Positions 30,167 through 39,660 of a stretch of 64,000 bases of DNA are shown one piece after another. Numbering within the stretch: position 1 is the first letter of the stretch; every line of letters begins with the position of its first letter. The DNA lies in contig NZ_CP018624.1 in assembly GCF_002327185.1 (NCBI RefSeq), forward strand, positions 1,302,001 to 1,366,000, given 5' to 3'. Source of the DNA: Clostridium chauvoei (GTDB lineage Bacteria > Bacillota > Clostridia > Clostridiales > Clostridiaceae). The notes below the pieces were generated by a model. That model was not told where the DNA came from, searched no databases, and was given only the letters and a program-made list of their open reading frames with translations. The position numbers were made by a program, and so were the translations under genes.

Positions 30167-30721
30167 AATTGACATAATCTCTTTTTCTTTTGCTATTATT
30201 ACAGCATCTATTTCTTTAACAAAAGAATCCGTTACTTTTTGAACTTTTTCTTCTCCGCTCTTAACTTCATCTTCTGAGATATCTCCATCTTTCTTTAATG
30301 ACTTTATTTTGTCATTAGCTTCTCTTCTTATTGATCTTAATGCAATTTTAGCATCTTCCCCTGTTTTCTTAACATTTTTAACAAGGTTTTTTCTTGTTTC
30401 TTCTGTTAGTTCAGGAACTATAAGTCTTATTATTGTTCCATCATTTGAAGGATTTATTCCAAGATCTGATACTAATATAGCTTTTTCTATTTCTTTTAAT
30501 AGAGTTTTTTCCCATGGAGTTATTACTAATACTCTTGGTTCTGGAGCTGATATATTAGCAACTTGATTTAGTGGACATGGGCTTCCATAGTAATCTACTT
30601 GAATTCTATCAAGCATTGTAGGGTTAGCTCTTCCAGCTTTCATTGTTGAAAGGTCTTTTTGAAGAACTGAAATAGTCTTTTGCATTTTATCTTCCGCTTT
30701 TTTAATAATTTCTTTAATCAT
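30164..30721 (-). CDS. frr: Ribosome recycling factor
   Basis: A 185-residue protein that, with EF-G, splits post-termination ribosomes. Typical segments are LSTMKAGRANPTMLDRIQVDYYG, LVITPWEKTLLKEIEKAI and IRLIVPELTEETRKNLVKNVKK. The second of two ATGs (30721) is chosen because AGGAGG directly abuts the first, leaving no spacing. It follows pyrH, the universal order. Confidence 0.97.
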   Translation of the reverse strand: MIKEIIKKAEDKMQKTISVLQKDLSTMKAGRANPTMLDRIQVDYYGSPCPLNQVANISAPEPRVLVITPWEKTLLKEIEKAILVSDLGINPSNDGTIIRLIVPELTEETRKNLVKNVKKTGEDAKIALRSIRREANDKIKSLKKDGDISEDEVKSGEEKVQKVTDSFVKEIDAVIIAKEKEIMSI

Positions 30722-30732
30722 AAACATCCTCC

Positions 30733-31449
30733 TTATTTTTTAGATGAAACTAAAGTTCCTATCTTCTCACCTGATATTGCTTTTTTGATATTACCTGATT
30801 CGTCTAATCCAAATACTAATATTGGAATATTATTATCCATACATAATGAAGTTGCAGTTGAATCCATTACTTGTAATCCTTGTTCTAAAACTTCTATATA
30901 TGTTAATGTATCATATTTTTTTGCATCATTATATTTGTGAGGATCCTTATCGTAAACACCATCAACCTTTTTAGCTAAAAGAATTACATCAGCTTCTATT
31001 TCAGCTGCTCTTAATGCTGCTGTAGTATCAGTTGAGAAATAAGGATTTCCTGTTCCTGCTGCAAATATAACTACTCTTCCTTTTTCTAAATGTCTAACTG
31101 CTCTTCTTCTTATAAACGGTTCTGCTATTTCCTTCATTTCTATAGCAGTTTGAACTCTAGTCATTACTCCTGCTTGTTCTAATGAATCTTGAAGAGCTAA
31201 TGCATTTATACAAGTAGCCATCATACCCATATAATCAGCTTGAGATCTGTCCATTCCTTCTCCGCTTCTGCCTCTCCAAATGTTTCCGCCGCCTACTACT
31301 AGACCTACTTCTACATTCATATCTACTAAAGCCTTAACCTCTAAAGCTATTCTCTTTATTATATCAAAATCAAATCCAAATCCATTTTGACCTGCTAACG
31401 CTTCACCTGAAACTTTAAGTATTACTCTTTTATATGCACATTTCTCCAT
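30733..31449 (-). CDS. pyrH: UMP kinase
   Basis: Bacterial UMP kinase of the amino-acid-kinase fold (238 residues) that phosphorylates UMP to UDP. Seen are [44 protein letters not shown], and [18 protein letters not shown]. The start at 31449 has GGAGG eight bases upstream. It follows tsf behind a strong terminator and is 11 bases from frr. Confidence 0.96.
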   Translation of the reverse strand: MEKCAYKRVILKVSGEALAGQNGFGFDFDIIKRIALEVKALVDMNVEVGLVVGGGNIWRGRSGEGMDRSQADYMGMMATCINALALQDSLEQAGVMTRVQTAIEMKEIAEPFIRRRAVRHLEKGRVVIFAAGTGNPYFSTDTTAALRAAEIEADVILLAKKVDGVYDKDPHKYNDAKKYDTLTYIEVLEQGLQVMDSTATSLCMDNNIPILVFGLDESGNIKKAISGEKIGTLVSSKK

Positions 31450-31484
31450 AATTAGTACCTCCATACTTTAATGACTACTTATTT

Positions 31485-31515
31485 TTTAAAAAAAGAGAAC
31501 ACAAAAGTGTTCTCT
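31485..31515 (-). terminator. Rho-independent terminator after tsf
   Basis: On the minus strand AGAGAACAC, a TTTT loop and GTGTTCTCT form a perfect 9-bp stem followed by seven or more Ts. Confidence 0.9.
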
Positions 31516-31521
31516 TCGGTT

Positions 31522-32430
31522 TTATTTGCTCATCTTAGCTACTTCTTCTGCGAAGTTATCTTCAGCCTTTTCGATTCCTTCTCCTCTTTCGAATCTAACG
31601 AATCTAGTTACAGTTATTGGAGAACCAACTTCTTTTGATTTTTCTTGAAGATATTTAGTTATACTCTTATCTCCATCTTTAACCCAAGCTTGATCTAAAA
31701 GACATACTTCTTTGTAGTACTTTTGAATTCTTCCCATTACCATTTTTTCAACTATCTTTTCTGGTTTTCCTTCATTTAAAGCTTGAACTCTGTAGATTTC
31801 CTTTTCTTTTTCTAAAGCTGTGTTATCTACATCATCTTTGCTTAAGAATGCTGGATTAGCAGCAGCAACTTGCATACAAACGTCCTTAGCAACTTCTGCT
31901 AAAACATCACTTGCAGTATCACAAGCTAATTCTACTACAACACCAATTCTTCCACCACCGTGGATATAGCTTTGAACAACTCCGTTTTCTATAGCGAATC
32001 TGTCAAATCTTCTAACTGTCATATTTTCGCCTAATTTAGCAATTAATGCAGTTAATGCTTCTGTTACAGTATTTTCAGCATCGTACTTTTCAGTAACGAA
32101 TTCTTCTACTGTAGTAGATTTTGTTGTTGAAGCCATTTCAGCTAATCTTGTTGCAAAAGTAACAAACTCTTCATTTGCAGCAACGAAGTCAGTTTCACAG
32201 TTTAATTCAACTATACCAGCTGTCTTCTTATCATCTGATATGTAAGTCTTAACTATACCTTCTGCAGCAACTCTTCCTGCTTTCTTTGCAGCAGCAGCAA
32301 GACCCTTTTCTCTTAATATTTCAACAGCCTTTTCCATATCTCCTTGAGATTCTGTTAAAGCCTTTTTGCAGTCCATCATTCCTGCACCAGTTTTTTCTCT
32401 TAATTCTTTAACTGATTGAGCAGTTATCAT
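31522..32430 (-). CDS. tsf: Translation elongation factor EF-Ts
   Basis: Nucleotide exchange factor for EF-Tu. The 302-residue protein begins with the UBA-like domain ([22 protein letters not shown]) and continues with the core segments [18 protein letters not shown] and [14 protein letters not shown]. It follows rpsB with an attenuator-like hairpin between them. Confidence 0.97.
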   Translation of the reverse strand: MITAQSVKELREKTGAGMMDCKKALTESQGDMEKAVEILREKGLAAAAKKAGRVAAEGIVKTYISDDKKTAGIVELNCETDFVAANEEFVTFATRLAEMASTTKSTTVEEFVTEKYDAENTVTEALTALIAKLGENMTVRRFDRFAIENGVVQSYIHGGGRIGVVVELACDTASDVLAEVAKDVCMQVAAANPAFLSKDDVDNTALEKEKEIYRVQALNEGKPEKIVEKMVMGRIQKYYKEVCLLDQAWVKDGDKSITKYLQEKSKEVGSPITVTRFVRFERGEGIEKAEDNFAEEVAKMSK

Positions 32431-32476
32431 AATCTAAATTCCTCCTAACACAATGTAAACCTTATTATTTAAATTA

Positions 32477-32506
32477 AAAGGTAAATGGGAACCCCCACTC
32501 ACCTTT
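32477..32506 (-). terminator. Intercistronic hairpin between rpsB and tsf (partial terminator)
   Basis: On the minus strand a 13-bp stem, AAAGGTGAGTGGG with CCCATTTACCTTT (two G-T pairs), has a GGTT loop and is followed by TAATTT. The T run is weak, so it may set the rpsB:tsf ratio or stabilise the rpsB 3' end. Confidence 0.55.
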
Positions 32507-32510
32507 ATAA

Positions 32511-33212
32511 TTATTCAGCTAATTGTTCGCCTTGTCTTCCTTCGATTATACCATCAGCCATTTTTGCAGTTATTAACTTAACAGCTCTTATAGCATCATC
32601 GTTTCCTGGAATTACGTAGTCAACTTCTTCTGGATCACAGTTAGTGTCAACTATTCCAACAACAGGGATTCCTAATATCTTAGCTTCTGAGATAGCGTTC
32701 TTTTCTTTTCTTGGATCTACAACAAACATAGCTCCTATGTTTGAAGCATCAAGATTTCTGATTCCGCCAAGGTTCTTTTCAAGTTTTTCCATTTCGCCTT
32801 TTAACTTTATAACTTCTTTCTTAGGTAGTACATCAAAAGTACCATCTTGTTCCATAGTTTGTAAAGCTTCAAGTCTGTTTATTCTTGTTTTGATAGTTTT
32901 GAAGTTTGTTAACATTCCACCTAACCATCTATTGTTAACGAAGTGCATGTTTGATCTTATAGCTTCTTCTTGAATAGCTTCTTGAGCTTGCTTCTTAGTT
33001 CCAACAAATAATATGTCTTTTCCTTCAGTAGCAACTTCTTTGATGAAGTTATAAGCTTCGTCTGCTTTCTTAACAGTCTTTTGAAGATCTATTATATATA
33101 TTCCATTTCTTTCTGTGAATATATAAGGAGCCATCTTAGGGTTCCATCTTCTTGTTTGGTGTCCAAAGTGTACACCTGCTTCTAATAATTGTTTCATTGA
33201 TATTACTGACAT
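32511..33212 (-). CDS. rpsB: 30S ribosomal protein S2
   Basis: A 233-residue S2 protein ([27 protein letters not shown]), with [12 protein letters not shown] and [24 protein letters not shown]2 joins the 30S late and is required for initiation. The start at 33212 follows AGGAGGTAACAAG; the in-frame upstream extension is rejected. A leader of about 100 nt precedes it, with a strong promoter at 33322-33350. Confidence 0.97.
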   Translation of the reverse strand: MSVISMKQLLEAGVHFGHQTRRWNPKMAPYIFTERNGIYIIDLQKTVKKADEAYNFIKEVATEGKDILFVGTKKQAQEAIQEEAIRSNMHFVNNRWLGGMLTNFKTIKTRINRLEALQTMEQDGTFDVLPKKEVIKLKGEMEKLEKNLGGIRNLDASNIGAMFVVDPRKEKNAISEAKILGIPVVGIVDTNCDPEEVDYVIPGNDDAIRAVKLITAKMADGIIEGRQGEQLAE

Positions 33213-33321
33213 CTTGTTACCTCCTGGTTTTTCCTCCACTGTCTTTAATTCTTATAAAGTTTCCTTAAATAAGGCACCGACTTTATAAATCGGACAATGT
33301 GCGTATTTTATTACCTTTGTT

Positions 33322-33350
33322 AGTATAACATAAGGTTATTATAGTAGCAA
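33322..33350 (-). promoter_or_regulatory. Promoter of the rpsB operon
   Basis: The minus strand has TTGCTA, 17 bases and TATACT with an extended TG. A TATAAT also overlaps the spacer. The leader of about 100 nt between it and rpsB includes a CCGA...TCGG hairpin and may bind S2, as r-protein leaders often do. Confidence 0.65.
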
Positions 33351-33382
33351 CATATTTTTATTTACTAATAAAAATATAAAGA

Positions 33383-33422
33383 AAAAAATATGGCACAATA
33401 TACTACTTTATATATTGTACCA
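33383..33422 (-). terminator. Rho-independent terminator after codY
   Basis: On the minus strand TGGTACAATATA and TATATTGTGCCA form a 12-bp stem (one G-T pair) with an 8-base loop, followed by TATTTTTTT. Confidence 0.85.
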
Positions 33423-33431
33423 CATTTTGAA

Positions 33432-34208
33432 TTATTTAATCTTTTTTAATTCATCTAATAACTTTTCATTTAATATTTTTATGTGTGTCCCTTTCATTCC
33501 AAGAGATCTTGATTCTATAACACCAGCACTTTCAAACTTTCTTAACGCATTTACAATAACACTTCTTGTTATTCCAACCTTGTCTGCTATTTTTGAAGCT
33601 ACTAATAATCCTTCTGTTCCATCTAGTTCTCCGAAAATATGTTCAACTGCTTCTAACTCTGAGTATGATAAAGTTCCAATAGCTAATTGAACAACAGCTT
33701 TCTTTCTAGCTTCTGCTTCAAACTCATCTTGCTTAGATCTTAAAACTTCCATCCCAACTATAGTAGCGCTATATTCAGCAAGTACTAAATCTTCATCAGT
33801 AAATTCTTCTCCGAATCTAGCTAAAATTAAAGTACCTAGTCTTTCTCTATTCCCAATTATAGGTACTATAGTAGTTATTTTATCTTCCATTATACAATTA
33901 TCTTCTCCATCAAATACACATAGGCCTTTATTACCTAAATTTGATATAGTATCTTGTACATTTAATAACTTCTCATTGTACTCTTGTGGGAATCTCTTTT
34001 CTTCTACTACGTGTTTTCTCATTATATCACATTCAAAATTCTTAGAAAAAGTATGTCCTAATACTTTTCCCTTTCTACTTGCAACATAAACATTACAAGA
34101 TAAAACTTCACTTAATAATGAACATATATCTTCAAAAGCCACTGGATCTGTCCCTGATTTTTGTAAAATCTTATTTAACATTCTAGTTTTATTTAATAAT
34201 GATGACAT
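33432..34208 (-). CDS. codY: GTP- and branched-chain-amino-acid-sensing transcriptional regulator CodY
   Basis: A 258-residue global nutritional regulator. The N-terminal GAF domain (about 1-155), which binds isoleucine/valine, begins [19 protein letters not shown]. The C-terminal winged helix contains [40 protein letters not shown], nearly invariant in the family. It is a single-gene unit here, between the topA and rpsB promoters, with a good promoter, a CodY-like box in the leader and its own terminator. In Bacillus codY lies with clpYQ instead. Confidence 0.97.
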   Translation of the reverse strand: MSSLLNKTRMLNKILQKSGTDPVAFEDICSLLSEVLSCNVYVASRKGKVLGHTFSKNFECDIMRKHVVEEKRFPQEYNEKLLNVQDTISNLGNKGLCVFDGEDNCIMEDKITTIVPIIGNRERLGTLILARFGEEFTDEDLVLAEYSATIVGMEVLRSKQDEFEAEARKKAVVQLAIGTLSYSELEAVEHIFGELDGTEGLLVASKIADKVGITRSVIVNALRKFESAGVIESRSLGMKGTHIKILNEKLLDELKKIK

Positions 34209-34218
34209 TTAATCATCC

Positions 34219-34230
34219 TCCTCATCCAAA
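34219..34230. repeat. Inverted repeat arm over the codY ribosome-binding site
   Basis: Twelve bases that include part of the codY SD. They are a perfect inverted copy of 34365-34376, which lies upstream of the codY promoter. A transcript reading through from topA could fold the two together and hide the SD; a transcript from the codY promoter lacks the distal arm. Confidence 0.5.
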
Positions 34231-34247
34231 TAGTTAATAATAATTAT

Positions 34248-34262
34248 TGTTTTTAGAAAATT
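34248..34262 (-). promoter_or_regulatory. Candidate CodY-binding box in the codY leader
   Basis: The minus strand reads AATTTTCTAAAAACA, three mismatches from the CodY consensus AATTTTCWGAAAATT. Located between promoter and start, it could mediate autorepression. Weak in such AT-rich DNA. Confidence 0.35.
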
Positions 34263-34304
34263 TAAAATTGTCTCAATTTTGCGACACCATCTAACTACTT
34301 ATAT

Positions 34305-34333
34305 ATACTATCATAAAGAATATTTGTTTTCAA
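34305..34333 (-). promoter_or_regulatory. Promoter of codY
   Basis: The minus strand has TTGAAA, 17 bases and TAGTAT with an extended TG. Confidence 0.65.
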
Positions 34334-34385
34334 TAATTTTTTTACTATTTTCGACATTTTCTCCTTTGGATGAGGATTTTTTTTA

Positions 34386-34411
34386 AACTAACTCTAATTT
34401 TTATTAAAGTT
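34386..34411 (-). terminator. Possible terminator overlapping the topA stop codon
   Basis: On the minus strand CTAACTTTAAT and ATTAGAGTTAG pair (one G-T) around an AAAA loop; only TTTAA follows, so termination is probably inefficient. The stem starts within the topA stop codon. Confidence 0.45.
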
Positions 34412-36527
34412 AGTCTTCTTTACTCTTTTTATCTCCATCATTGTCGCTATCTTCTTTTTTTATTTCTTGTTTATATCCACATTCACTATTAGAGCATTGG
34501 GCATAATTACCTTTAGTTTTACTATATTTCAAAACCATATATGCTCCACATTCTGGACAACTATCTTTTAATGGTTCATTCCAACTTACAAAATCACATT
34601 CTGGATATCCTGAACATCCAAAAAACTTTTTACCCTTTTTACTCTTTTTAACTACTATCTTCTTTCCACACTTTGGACATGGAGTATCTATTTCTTCAAC
34701 TATAGGCTTTGCATTTTTACATTCTGGATATCCTGGACATGCTAAAAAGTCTCCATATCTTCCATGTTTTATAACCATCATACGACCACATTTATCACAT
34801 GGTACATCACTTACTTTATCTTCAATAACAACTTTTGATATTTCTTTTTCTGCCTTTTCTATTGCTATTTTTAAAGGTTCGAAGAATTCTCCAACAACTT
34901 TTCTCCATTCTTCACTACCTTCTTCAATATAGTCAAGCTTTCTTTCCATTTCAGCTGTGAAATCAATATCAACTATTTGTTTAAAATATTCACTTACTAT
35001 ATTATTTACAATAAATCCAAGTTCTGTTGGAATTAAATTTTTCTTTTCTCTATTAACATAATTTCTACTTAATAAAGTTGAAATAGTTGGAACGTAAGTA
35101 CTAGGTCTTCCTATTCCCTTTTCTTCAAGTAATTTAACAAAAGATGCTTCAGTATATCTTGCAGGTGGTTGAGTAAAATGTTGAACTCCTTGTATTGAAT
35201 CTGGATTTAAAATTTCACCTTCTTCAATTTTAGGTAATGTTACATCCTCCTCATCTTCTGATGTTGAATACTCATAAAGTTTCATAAACCCATCAAAAGC
35301 AATTGTTGAACCACTAGCTTTTAATTTATAATCTCCATTTTCTATTTCTATACTATTTGTATTTAATTCACAAGAAGCCATTTGACTTGCCATAAATCTT
35401 TTCCATATTAATGAATATAATTTATATTGTTCTGGAGTTAATGAGTTTTTTGCAACTTCTGGAGTTATTTCAATATATGAAGGTCTTATAGCTTCATGAG
35501 CATCTTGTATATTTTTTTTACTTTTATATACTCTAGGCATTTCAGGAACATAATCAGTTCCATAAGTATTAGTTATAAAATCTAAAGCCTTTTCCTTTGC
35601 TTCATCAGATATTCTAACTGAGTCTGTTCTCATATAAGTAATAAGACCTACTGTTCCATAACCTTTAACTTCAACTCCTTCATAAAGGGCTTGAGCTATA
35701 GACATAGTTCTTTTAGTCATAAAGTTTAATTTTTTTGAAGCATCTTGTTGAAGTGTACTTGTAGTAAATGGAGCAAGAGGATTTCTTTGTTTTTTCCCCT
35801 TTTTAACTTTATTTACTTTAAATTCACCTTTTTCTAAATTTATAATAATTTTATCTGCTTGTTCTTTACTTGAAATTTCAACTTTCTTTCCTTTATAAGT
35901 AGATAATTTTATATTAAATTTTTTTCTTTCTTTTTTCATTTTACAATCTACAGTCCAGTATTCTTCTGGAATAAATGCTTTAACTTCTTCTTCTCTATCG
36001 CATATTAGTTTAAGAGCTGCTGATTGTACTCTACCTGCACTTAAACCCCATTTTACATTTTTCCATAATATTGGACTTATTTCATATCCAACTAATCTAT
36101 CTAATATTCTTCTTGCTTGTTGAGCATCTACTAAATTTAAATTTATTTTTCTAGCTTCTTTAATAGATGACTTTACTGCACTTTTAGTTATTTCATTAAA
36201 TACTATTCTACAATTTTCTTTTTCATCTATCTTTAAAATATTAGCTAAATGCCATGAAATAGCCTCACCTTCACGGTCAGGGTCAGTTGCAAGATATATT
36301 TTATCTGCTTTTTTAGCAGCTTTTTTTAATTTATTAAGCAGTTCACCTTTTCCTCTTATTGTTATATATTTAGGATTAAAATTATCTTCTATATCAACGC
36401 CAAGCTTACTTTTAGGTAAATCTCTTACATGTCCCATAGAAGCTTCTACTGTGTAATTTTTCCCAAGATATTTACCAATTGTTTTAGCCTTTGCCGGTGA
36501 CTCGACTATTACAAGATTTTGTCCCAT
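34410..36527 (-). CDS. topA: DNA topoisomerase I
   Basis: A type IA topoisomerase that relaxes negative supercoils. The 705-residue protein has the TOPRIM domain (LVIVESPAKAKTIGKYLG ... DPDREGEAISWHL) and the active-site tyrosine in GLITYMRTDS. Three C-terminal four-cysteine zinc ribbons follow (from CDKCGRMM, CPKCGKK and CPECGAYM). A charged tail ends the protein. The start ATG at 36527 has its GGAG seven bases upstream inside a hairpin arm. It lies directly downstream of dprA. Confidence 0.97.
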   Translation of the reverse strand: MGQNLVIVESPAKAKTIGKYLGKNYTVEASMGHVRDLPKSKLGVDIEDNFNPKYITIRGKGELLNKLKKAAKKADKIYLATDPDREGEAISWHLANILKIDEKENCRIVFNEITKSAVKSSIKEARKINLNLVDAQQARRILDRLVGYEISPILWKNVKWGLSAGRVQSAALKLICDREEEVKAFIPEEYWTVDCKMKKERKKFNIKLSTYKGKKVEISSKEQADKIIINLEKGEFKVNKVKKGKKQRNPLAPFTTSTLQQDASKKLNFMTKRTMSIAQALYEGVEVKGYGTVGLITYMRTDSVRISDEAKEKALDFITNTYGTDYVPEMPRVYKSKKNIQDAHEAIRPSYIEITPEVAKNSLTPEQYKLYSLIWKRFMASQMASCELNTNSIEIENGDYKLKASGSTIAFDGFMKLYEYSTSEDEEDVTLPKIEEGEILNPDSIQGVQHFTQPPARYTEASFVKLLEEKGIGRPSTYVPTISTLLSRNYVNREKKNLIPTELGFIVNNIVSEYFKQIVDIDFTAEMERKLDYIEEGSEEWRKVVGEFFEPLKIAIEKAEKEISKVVIEDKVSDVPCDKCGRMMVIKHGRYGDFLACPGYPECKNAKPIVEEIDTPCPKCGKKIVVKKSKKGKKFFGCSGYPECDFVSWNEPLKDSCPECGAYMVLKYSKTKGNYAQCSNSECGYKQEIKKEDSDNDGDKKSKED

Positions 36528-36532
36528 ACTAA

Positions 36533-36556
36533 AACTCCAGTATTAATTCTGGAGTT
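36533..36556 (-). promoter_or_regulatory. Hairpin containing the topA ribosome-binding site
   Basis: On the minus strand AACTCCAG and CTGGAGTT form a perfect 8-bp stem with an 8-base loop in the dprA-topA gap. The 3' arm holds the GGAG used by topA. It may act as a weak terminator, an SD block, or both. Confidence 0.5.
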
Positions 36557-36570
36557 ACACCCCCTTAAAT

Positions 36571-37623
36571 TCATGTTAATTTCGCATAATAATTGCCTGG
36601 AAGGCAAATAATCTCATTTGTATTTTGCATTTCAAATAATAACTCAAATAATACCTTTCTGTCAACTTTTACCCTTTCCATAATATCATCTAAATGACTT
36701 GGTTCACTGCTTATAGTAGATAAAACCTGTGATTTTATGGAATTTTCATCATTTTCTATTATTTTTTTCTTTTCTATACTAAGCATTGTATATAAATCTT
36801 CTAGTTCTGTAAATACTATAGCACCATCTCTAATTAATTTATTGCATCCTAAACTATATTTTTGCAAAACAGACCCCGGAACTGCCATAACATCTTTTCC
36901 TTGTTCTAAGGCAAAGGATACGGTAATAAGAGAACCACTTTTAAGAGATGCTTCTATAACTATAATAGCCTCACTTAATCCACTAATTATCCTATTCCTT
37001 CTTGGAAAATTGTAAGAAAAGGGTTTGGTTCCTGGTAAAAATTCTGAAAGTATTAAACCATTTTTTTCTACATCTTTATATAATCTACTATTAGATTTAG
37101 GATAAACTACATCTATTCCACACCCTAAAACAGCAATTGTTTTTCCATAATTTAAAGTTTCTTTATGAGCTATAGCATCTATTCCACTTGCTAATCCACT
37201 TACTATAGTTATTAAATTTTTTGTTAATTCTACACTTATTGCTTTTGCAACTTCTTTACCATAACAAGTACATTGTCTAGCCCCAACTATAGCTACTCTT
37301 CTATTTTTTAATAAGGATAAATCTCCCTTATAAAAAAGTATATAAGGTGGTTCTTCTATAAATAAAAGTTCTCTTGGATAATCCTTTGAGTTAATAGTAA
37401 TATATCCTATGTTATTATCTTTTAAATGCTTATCAAATAATTTTATTTTATCTTTATTTAATAATTTAATATTATTTATGGTATTTCCTTTAATTATTCC
37501 ACTTTTAATTATATTATCTATATTATTATATATATTTTCTTCATTCTTATACTTATTTAATAATAATAGCTTACTCCTATTACTTAACTTTAACAATACA
37601 TACCATAATATATACTCTTCCAT
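36571..37623 (-). CDS. dprA: DNA processing protein DprA/Smf
   Basis: A Rossmann-fold protein that loads RecA on incoming single-stranded DNA during natural transformation. It is also widespread in species not known to be competent. The 350-residue protein has the core RRVAIVGARQCTCYGKEVA, VSGLASGIDAIAHKETL, GCGIDVVYPKSN and FPRRNRIISGLSEAIIVIEA, then a C-terminal winged helix. The start at 37623 has AAGGGTGAT upstream; an ATG 33 bases earlier lies inside the end of comM. It lies between comM and topA, the conserved comM-dprA-topA cluster. Confidence 0.94.
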   Translation of the reverse strand: MEEYILWYVLLKLSNRSKLLLLNKYKNEENIYNNIDNIIKSGIIKGNTINNIKLLNKDKIKLFDKHLKDNNIGYITINSKDYPRELLFIEEPPYILFYKGDLSLLKNRRVAIVGARQCTCYGKEVAKAISVELTKNLITIVSGLASGIDAIAHKETLNYGKTIAVLGCGIDVVYPKSNSRLYKDVEKNGLILSEFLPGTKPFSYNFPRRNRIISGLSEAIIVIEASLKSGSLITVSFALEQGKDVMAVPGSVLQKYSLGCNKLIRDGAIVFTELEDLYTMLSIEKKKIIENDENSIKSQVLSTISSEPSHLDDIMERVKVDRKVLFELLFEMQNTNEIICLPGNYYAKLT

Positions 37624-37639
37624 TTTATCACCCTTTTCT

Positions 37640-39157
37640 CTATATAATATCTCCATTTACATTTTTTCTATATCCTATAGCTTCAAATATATGATGATCT
37701 AAAACCTCATAAGAATCTTCTAAATCAGCTATAGTTCTTGCTACTTTTATAAGCTTTGAATAGCCTCTCATGGTAAGATTATATTTATTATAATAATTTT
37801 CAAGTAAATTCTTAGTACTTTTATTTAAGTTACAATATTCCTCTATTTCATTTCCCTTTAATTCTGAATTATAATTGTACTTTGTATTTTTATATCTCTC
37901 TTCTTGGATATATATAGCTTTTAGAATTTTTTCCTTCATTACTTTAGATGTTATTTTATCTTTTTTATTATTTATATCTTCATATTTTAATCTTGGAACA
38001 AAATTTAATAAATCTATTCTATCTAAAAGTGCTCTTGATAATTTATTTAAATACCTTCTTTTTTCATTTTCACTACAAATACATTTATCGTCTTCAATTC
38101 CCCCAAATCCACATGGACAAGGATTAAAAGCTCCTACTAACAAAAAATTAGAAGGAAATACATAATTTCTATTTAATCTATTTATATTAATAACTTTTTC
38201 TTCTATTGGCTCTCTTAAAACTTCTAATACCTCTCTTTTAAACTCTAGTATCTCATCTAAAAATAATACTCCATTATGAGCTAAAGTAATCTCCCCTGCT
38301 TTTATTTCTTTCCCCCCACCAACTAATGCTGTTCTAGTTATTGTGTGATGAGGATTTCTAAAAGGTCTTTTTATTCCATTCTCATCTTTTAAAAAACCAG
38401 ATATACTGTATATTTTAGCAATTTCCTTTTTTTCATTACTACTTAAAGGTGGCATTATAGATGGAAGCGCCTTTGCAAGTATAGTTTTACCTGCTCCTGG
38501 TGAACCAAAAAGAATTATATTATGCCTTCCTGCAGCTGCTATTTCCATAGCCCTTTTAGAGCTTCTTTGACCTATTATTTCTCCATAATCTAATAGATAA
38601 TCTTCCTTTTTATCTTTAAGTTCTTCTATTTTATATGGTAATAAATCATTGTTATTTATAAAGGAAACTACTTCTTTTAAATTAGTAAAAGGATAAAAAT
38701 TACCTAAATTAAAAGATTTAACTTCTTTTAAATTTTCAAAAGGAAATATAAAGTTATTTTTATGTTTATTATCCCCTTCAAATATTATTGGTACTGCGCC
38801 TTTAACAGCCTTTAACTCTCCTCCTAAGGATAATTCTCCAAATATAATAAAATCCCTTAAATCATTTGTATTTATCTGGTTAGACGCCATTAATATACCA
38901 ACTGCTATAGGTAAATCTAATAATGAACCTATTTTCCTTATATATGCAGGTGCTAAATTCACAGTAATTCTTCCTAATGGAAATTTAAAACCACTGTTTA
39001 TAATGGCAGACTTTACCCTTTCTTTTGCTTCTTTAACTGATGCATCAGGCAAACCTACTAAATTAAAACTAGGTATTCCCCTACTTATATCTACTTCTAC
39101 ATTTACTAATATTCCGTCTAATCCATGATGAGTTGCACTTACTATTTCTATTGACAT
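37640..39157 (-). CDS. comM: YifB/ComM family Mg-chelatase-like AAA+ ATPase
   Basis: A 505-residue protein with an N-terminal Lon-like domain (residues about 1-165) and an AAA+ core with Walker A FGSPGAGKTILAKALPSIMPP. The family's characteristic HHTITRTALVGGG and GEITLAHNGVLFLDEILEF follow, and then a C4-type zinc segment (CPCGFGG ... CICSE). ComM in proteobacteria is a branch-migration helicase for transformation; the clostridial role is less certain. It is paired with dprA downstream and diverges from yraN. Confidence 0.92.
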   Translation of the reverse strand: MSIEIVSATHHGLDGILVNVEVDISRGIPSFNLVGLPDASVKEAKERVKSAIINSGFKFPLGRITVNLAPAYIRKIGSLLDLPIAVGILMASNQINTNDLRDFIIFGELSLGGELKAVKGAVPIIFEGDNKHKNNFIFPFENLKEVKSFNLGNFYPFTNLKEVVSFINNNDLLPYKIEELKDKKEDYLLDYGEIIGQRSSKRAMEIAAAGRHNIILFGSPGAGKTILAKALPSIMPPLSSNEKKEIAKIYSISGFLKDENGIKRPFRNPHHTITRTALVGGGKEIKAGEITLAHNGVLFLDEILEFKREVLEVLREPIEEKVININRLNRNYVFPSNFLLVGAFNPCPCGFGGIEDDKCICSENEKRRYLNKLSRALLDRIDLLNFVPRLKYEDINNKKDKITSKVMKEKILKAIYIQEERYKNTKYNYNSELKGNEIEEYCNLNKSTKNLLENYYNKYNLTMRGYSKLIKVARTIADLEDSYEVLDHHIFEAIGYRKNVNGDII

Positions 39158-39288
39158 AATAAATCACCCCTTAAGATTATTGACATAAGAATTTAAATTA
39201 ATTGTGAACTTTTTTTTAATTTTGATTAAATATAATAGATAAGGATAGATTTAAAGTAAATTAATAATTTATTTTAAAAGGAGATTTT

Positions 39289-39660
39289 ATGAAAAGTTTT
39301 AATAAAGATATTGGAAATTATGGTGAAGATTTAGCTTATAATTATTTAAAAAGTCATGGATATTATATACTAAAAAGAAATTTTAGAAATAGATTTGGTG
39401 AAATAGATTTAATCTGTAAAAAGGATGGAATCATTATTTTTGTAGAAGTAAAAAGTAGGTATAGCTCTTTATATGGAACACCAATAGAAGCTATTACCTA
39501 CTCTAAACAAAAACAAATTATTAACTTGTGTAAATATTACATTACCTTAAATAAACTTTATAATTATAATTGTAGATTTGATGTTATAGAAATATTTCTA
39601 AATCCAAAAAACAATCTTTTTTTAATTAACCATTATGAAGATGCCTTTCGAAAATCCTAA
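39289..39660 (+). CDS. yraN: YraN family (UPF0102) endonuclease-like protein
   Basis: A 123-residue protein of the PD-(D/E)XK nuclease-like UPF0102 family. [52 protein letters not shown] shows the family core, with the putative catalytic E, D and ExK. It opens after AAAGGAG, with a TATAAT about 55 bases upstream. It is the only plus-strand gene outside the two insertion sequences in the first 58 kb. It converges on rnhB so tightly that the two stop codons overlap. Confidence 0.9.
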   Translation: MKSFNKDIGNYGEDLAYNYLKSHGYYILKRNFRNRFGEIDLICKKDGIIIFVEVKSRYSSLYGTPIEAITYSKQKQIINLCKYYITLNKLYNYNCRFDVIEIFLNPKNNLFLINHYEDAFRKS

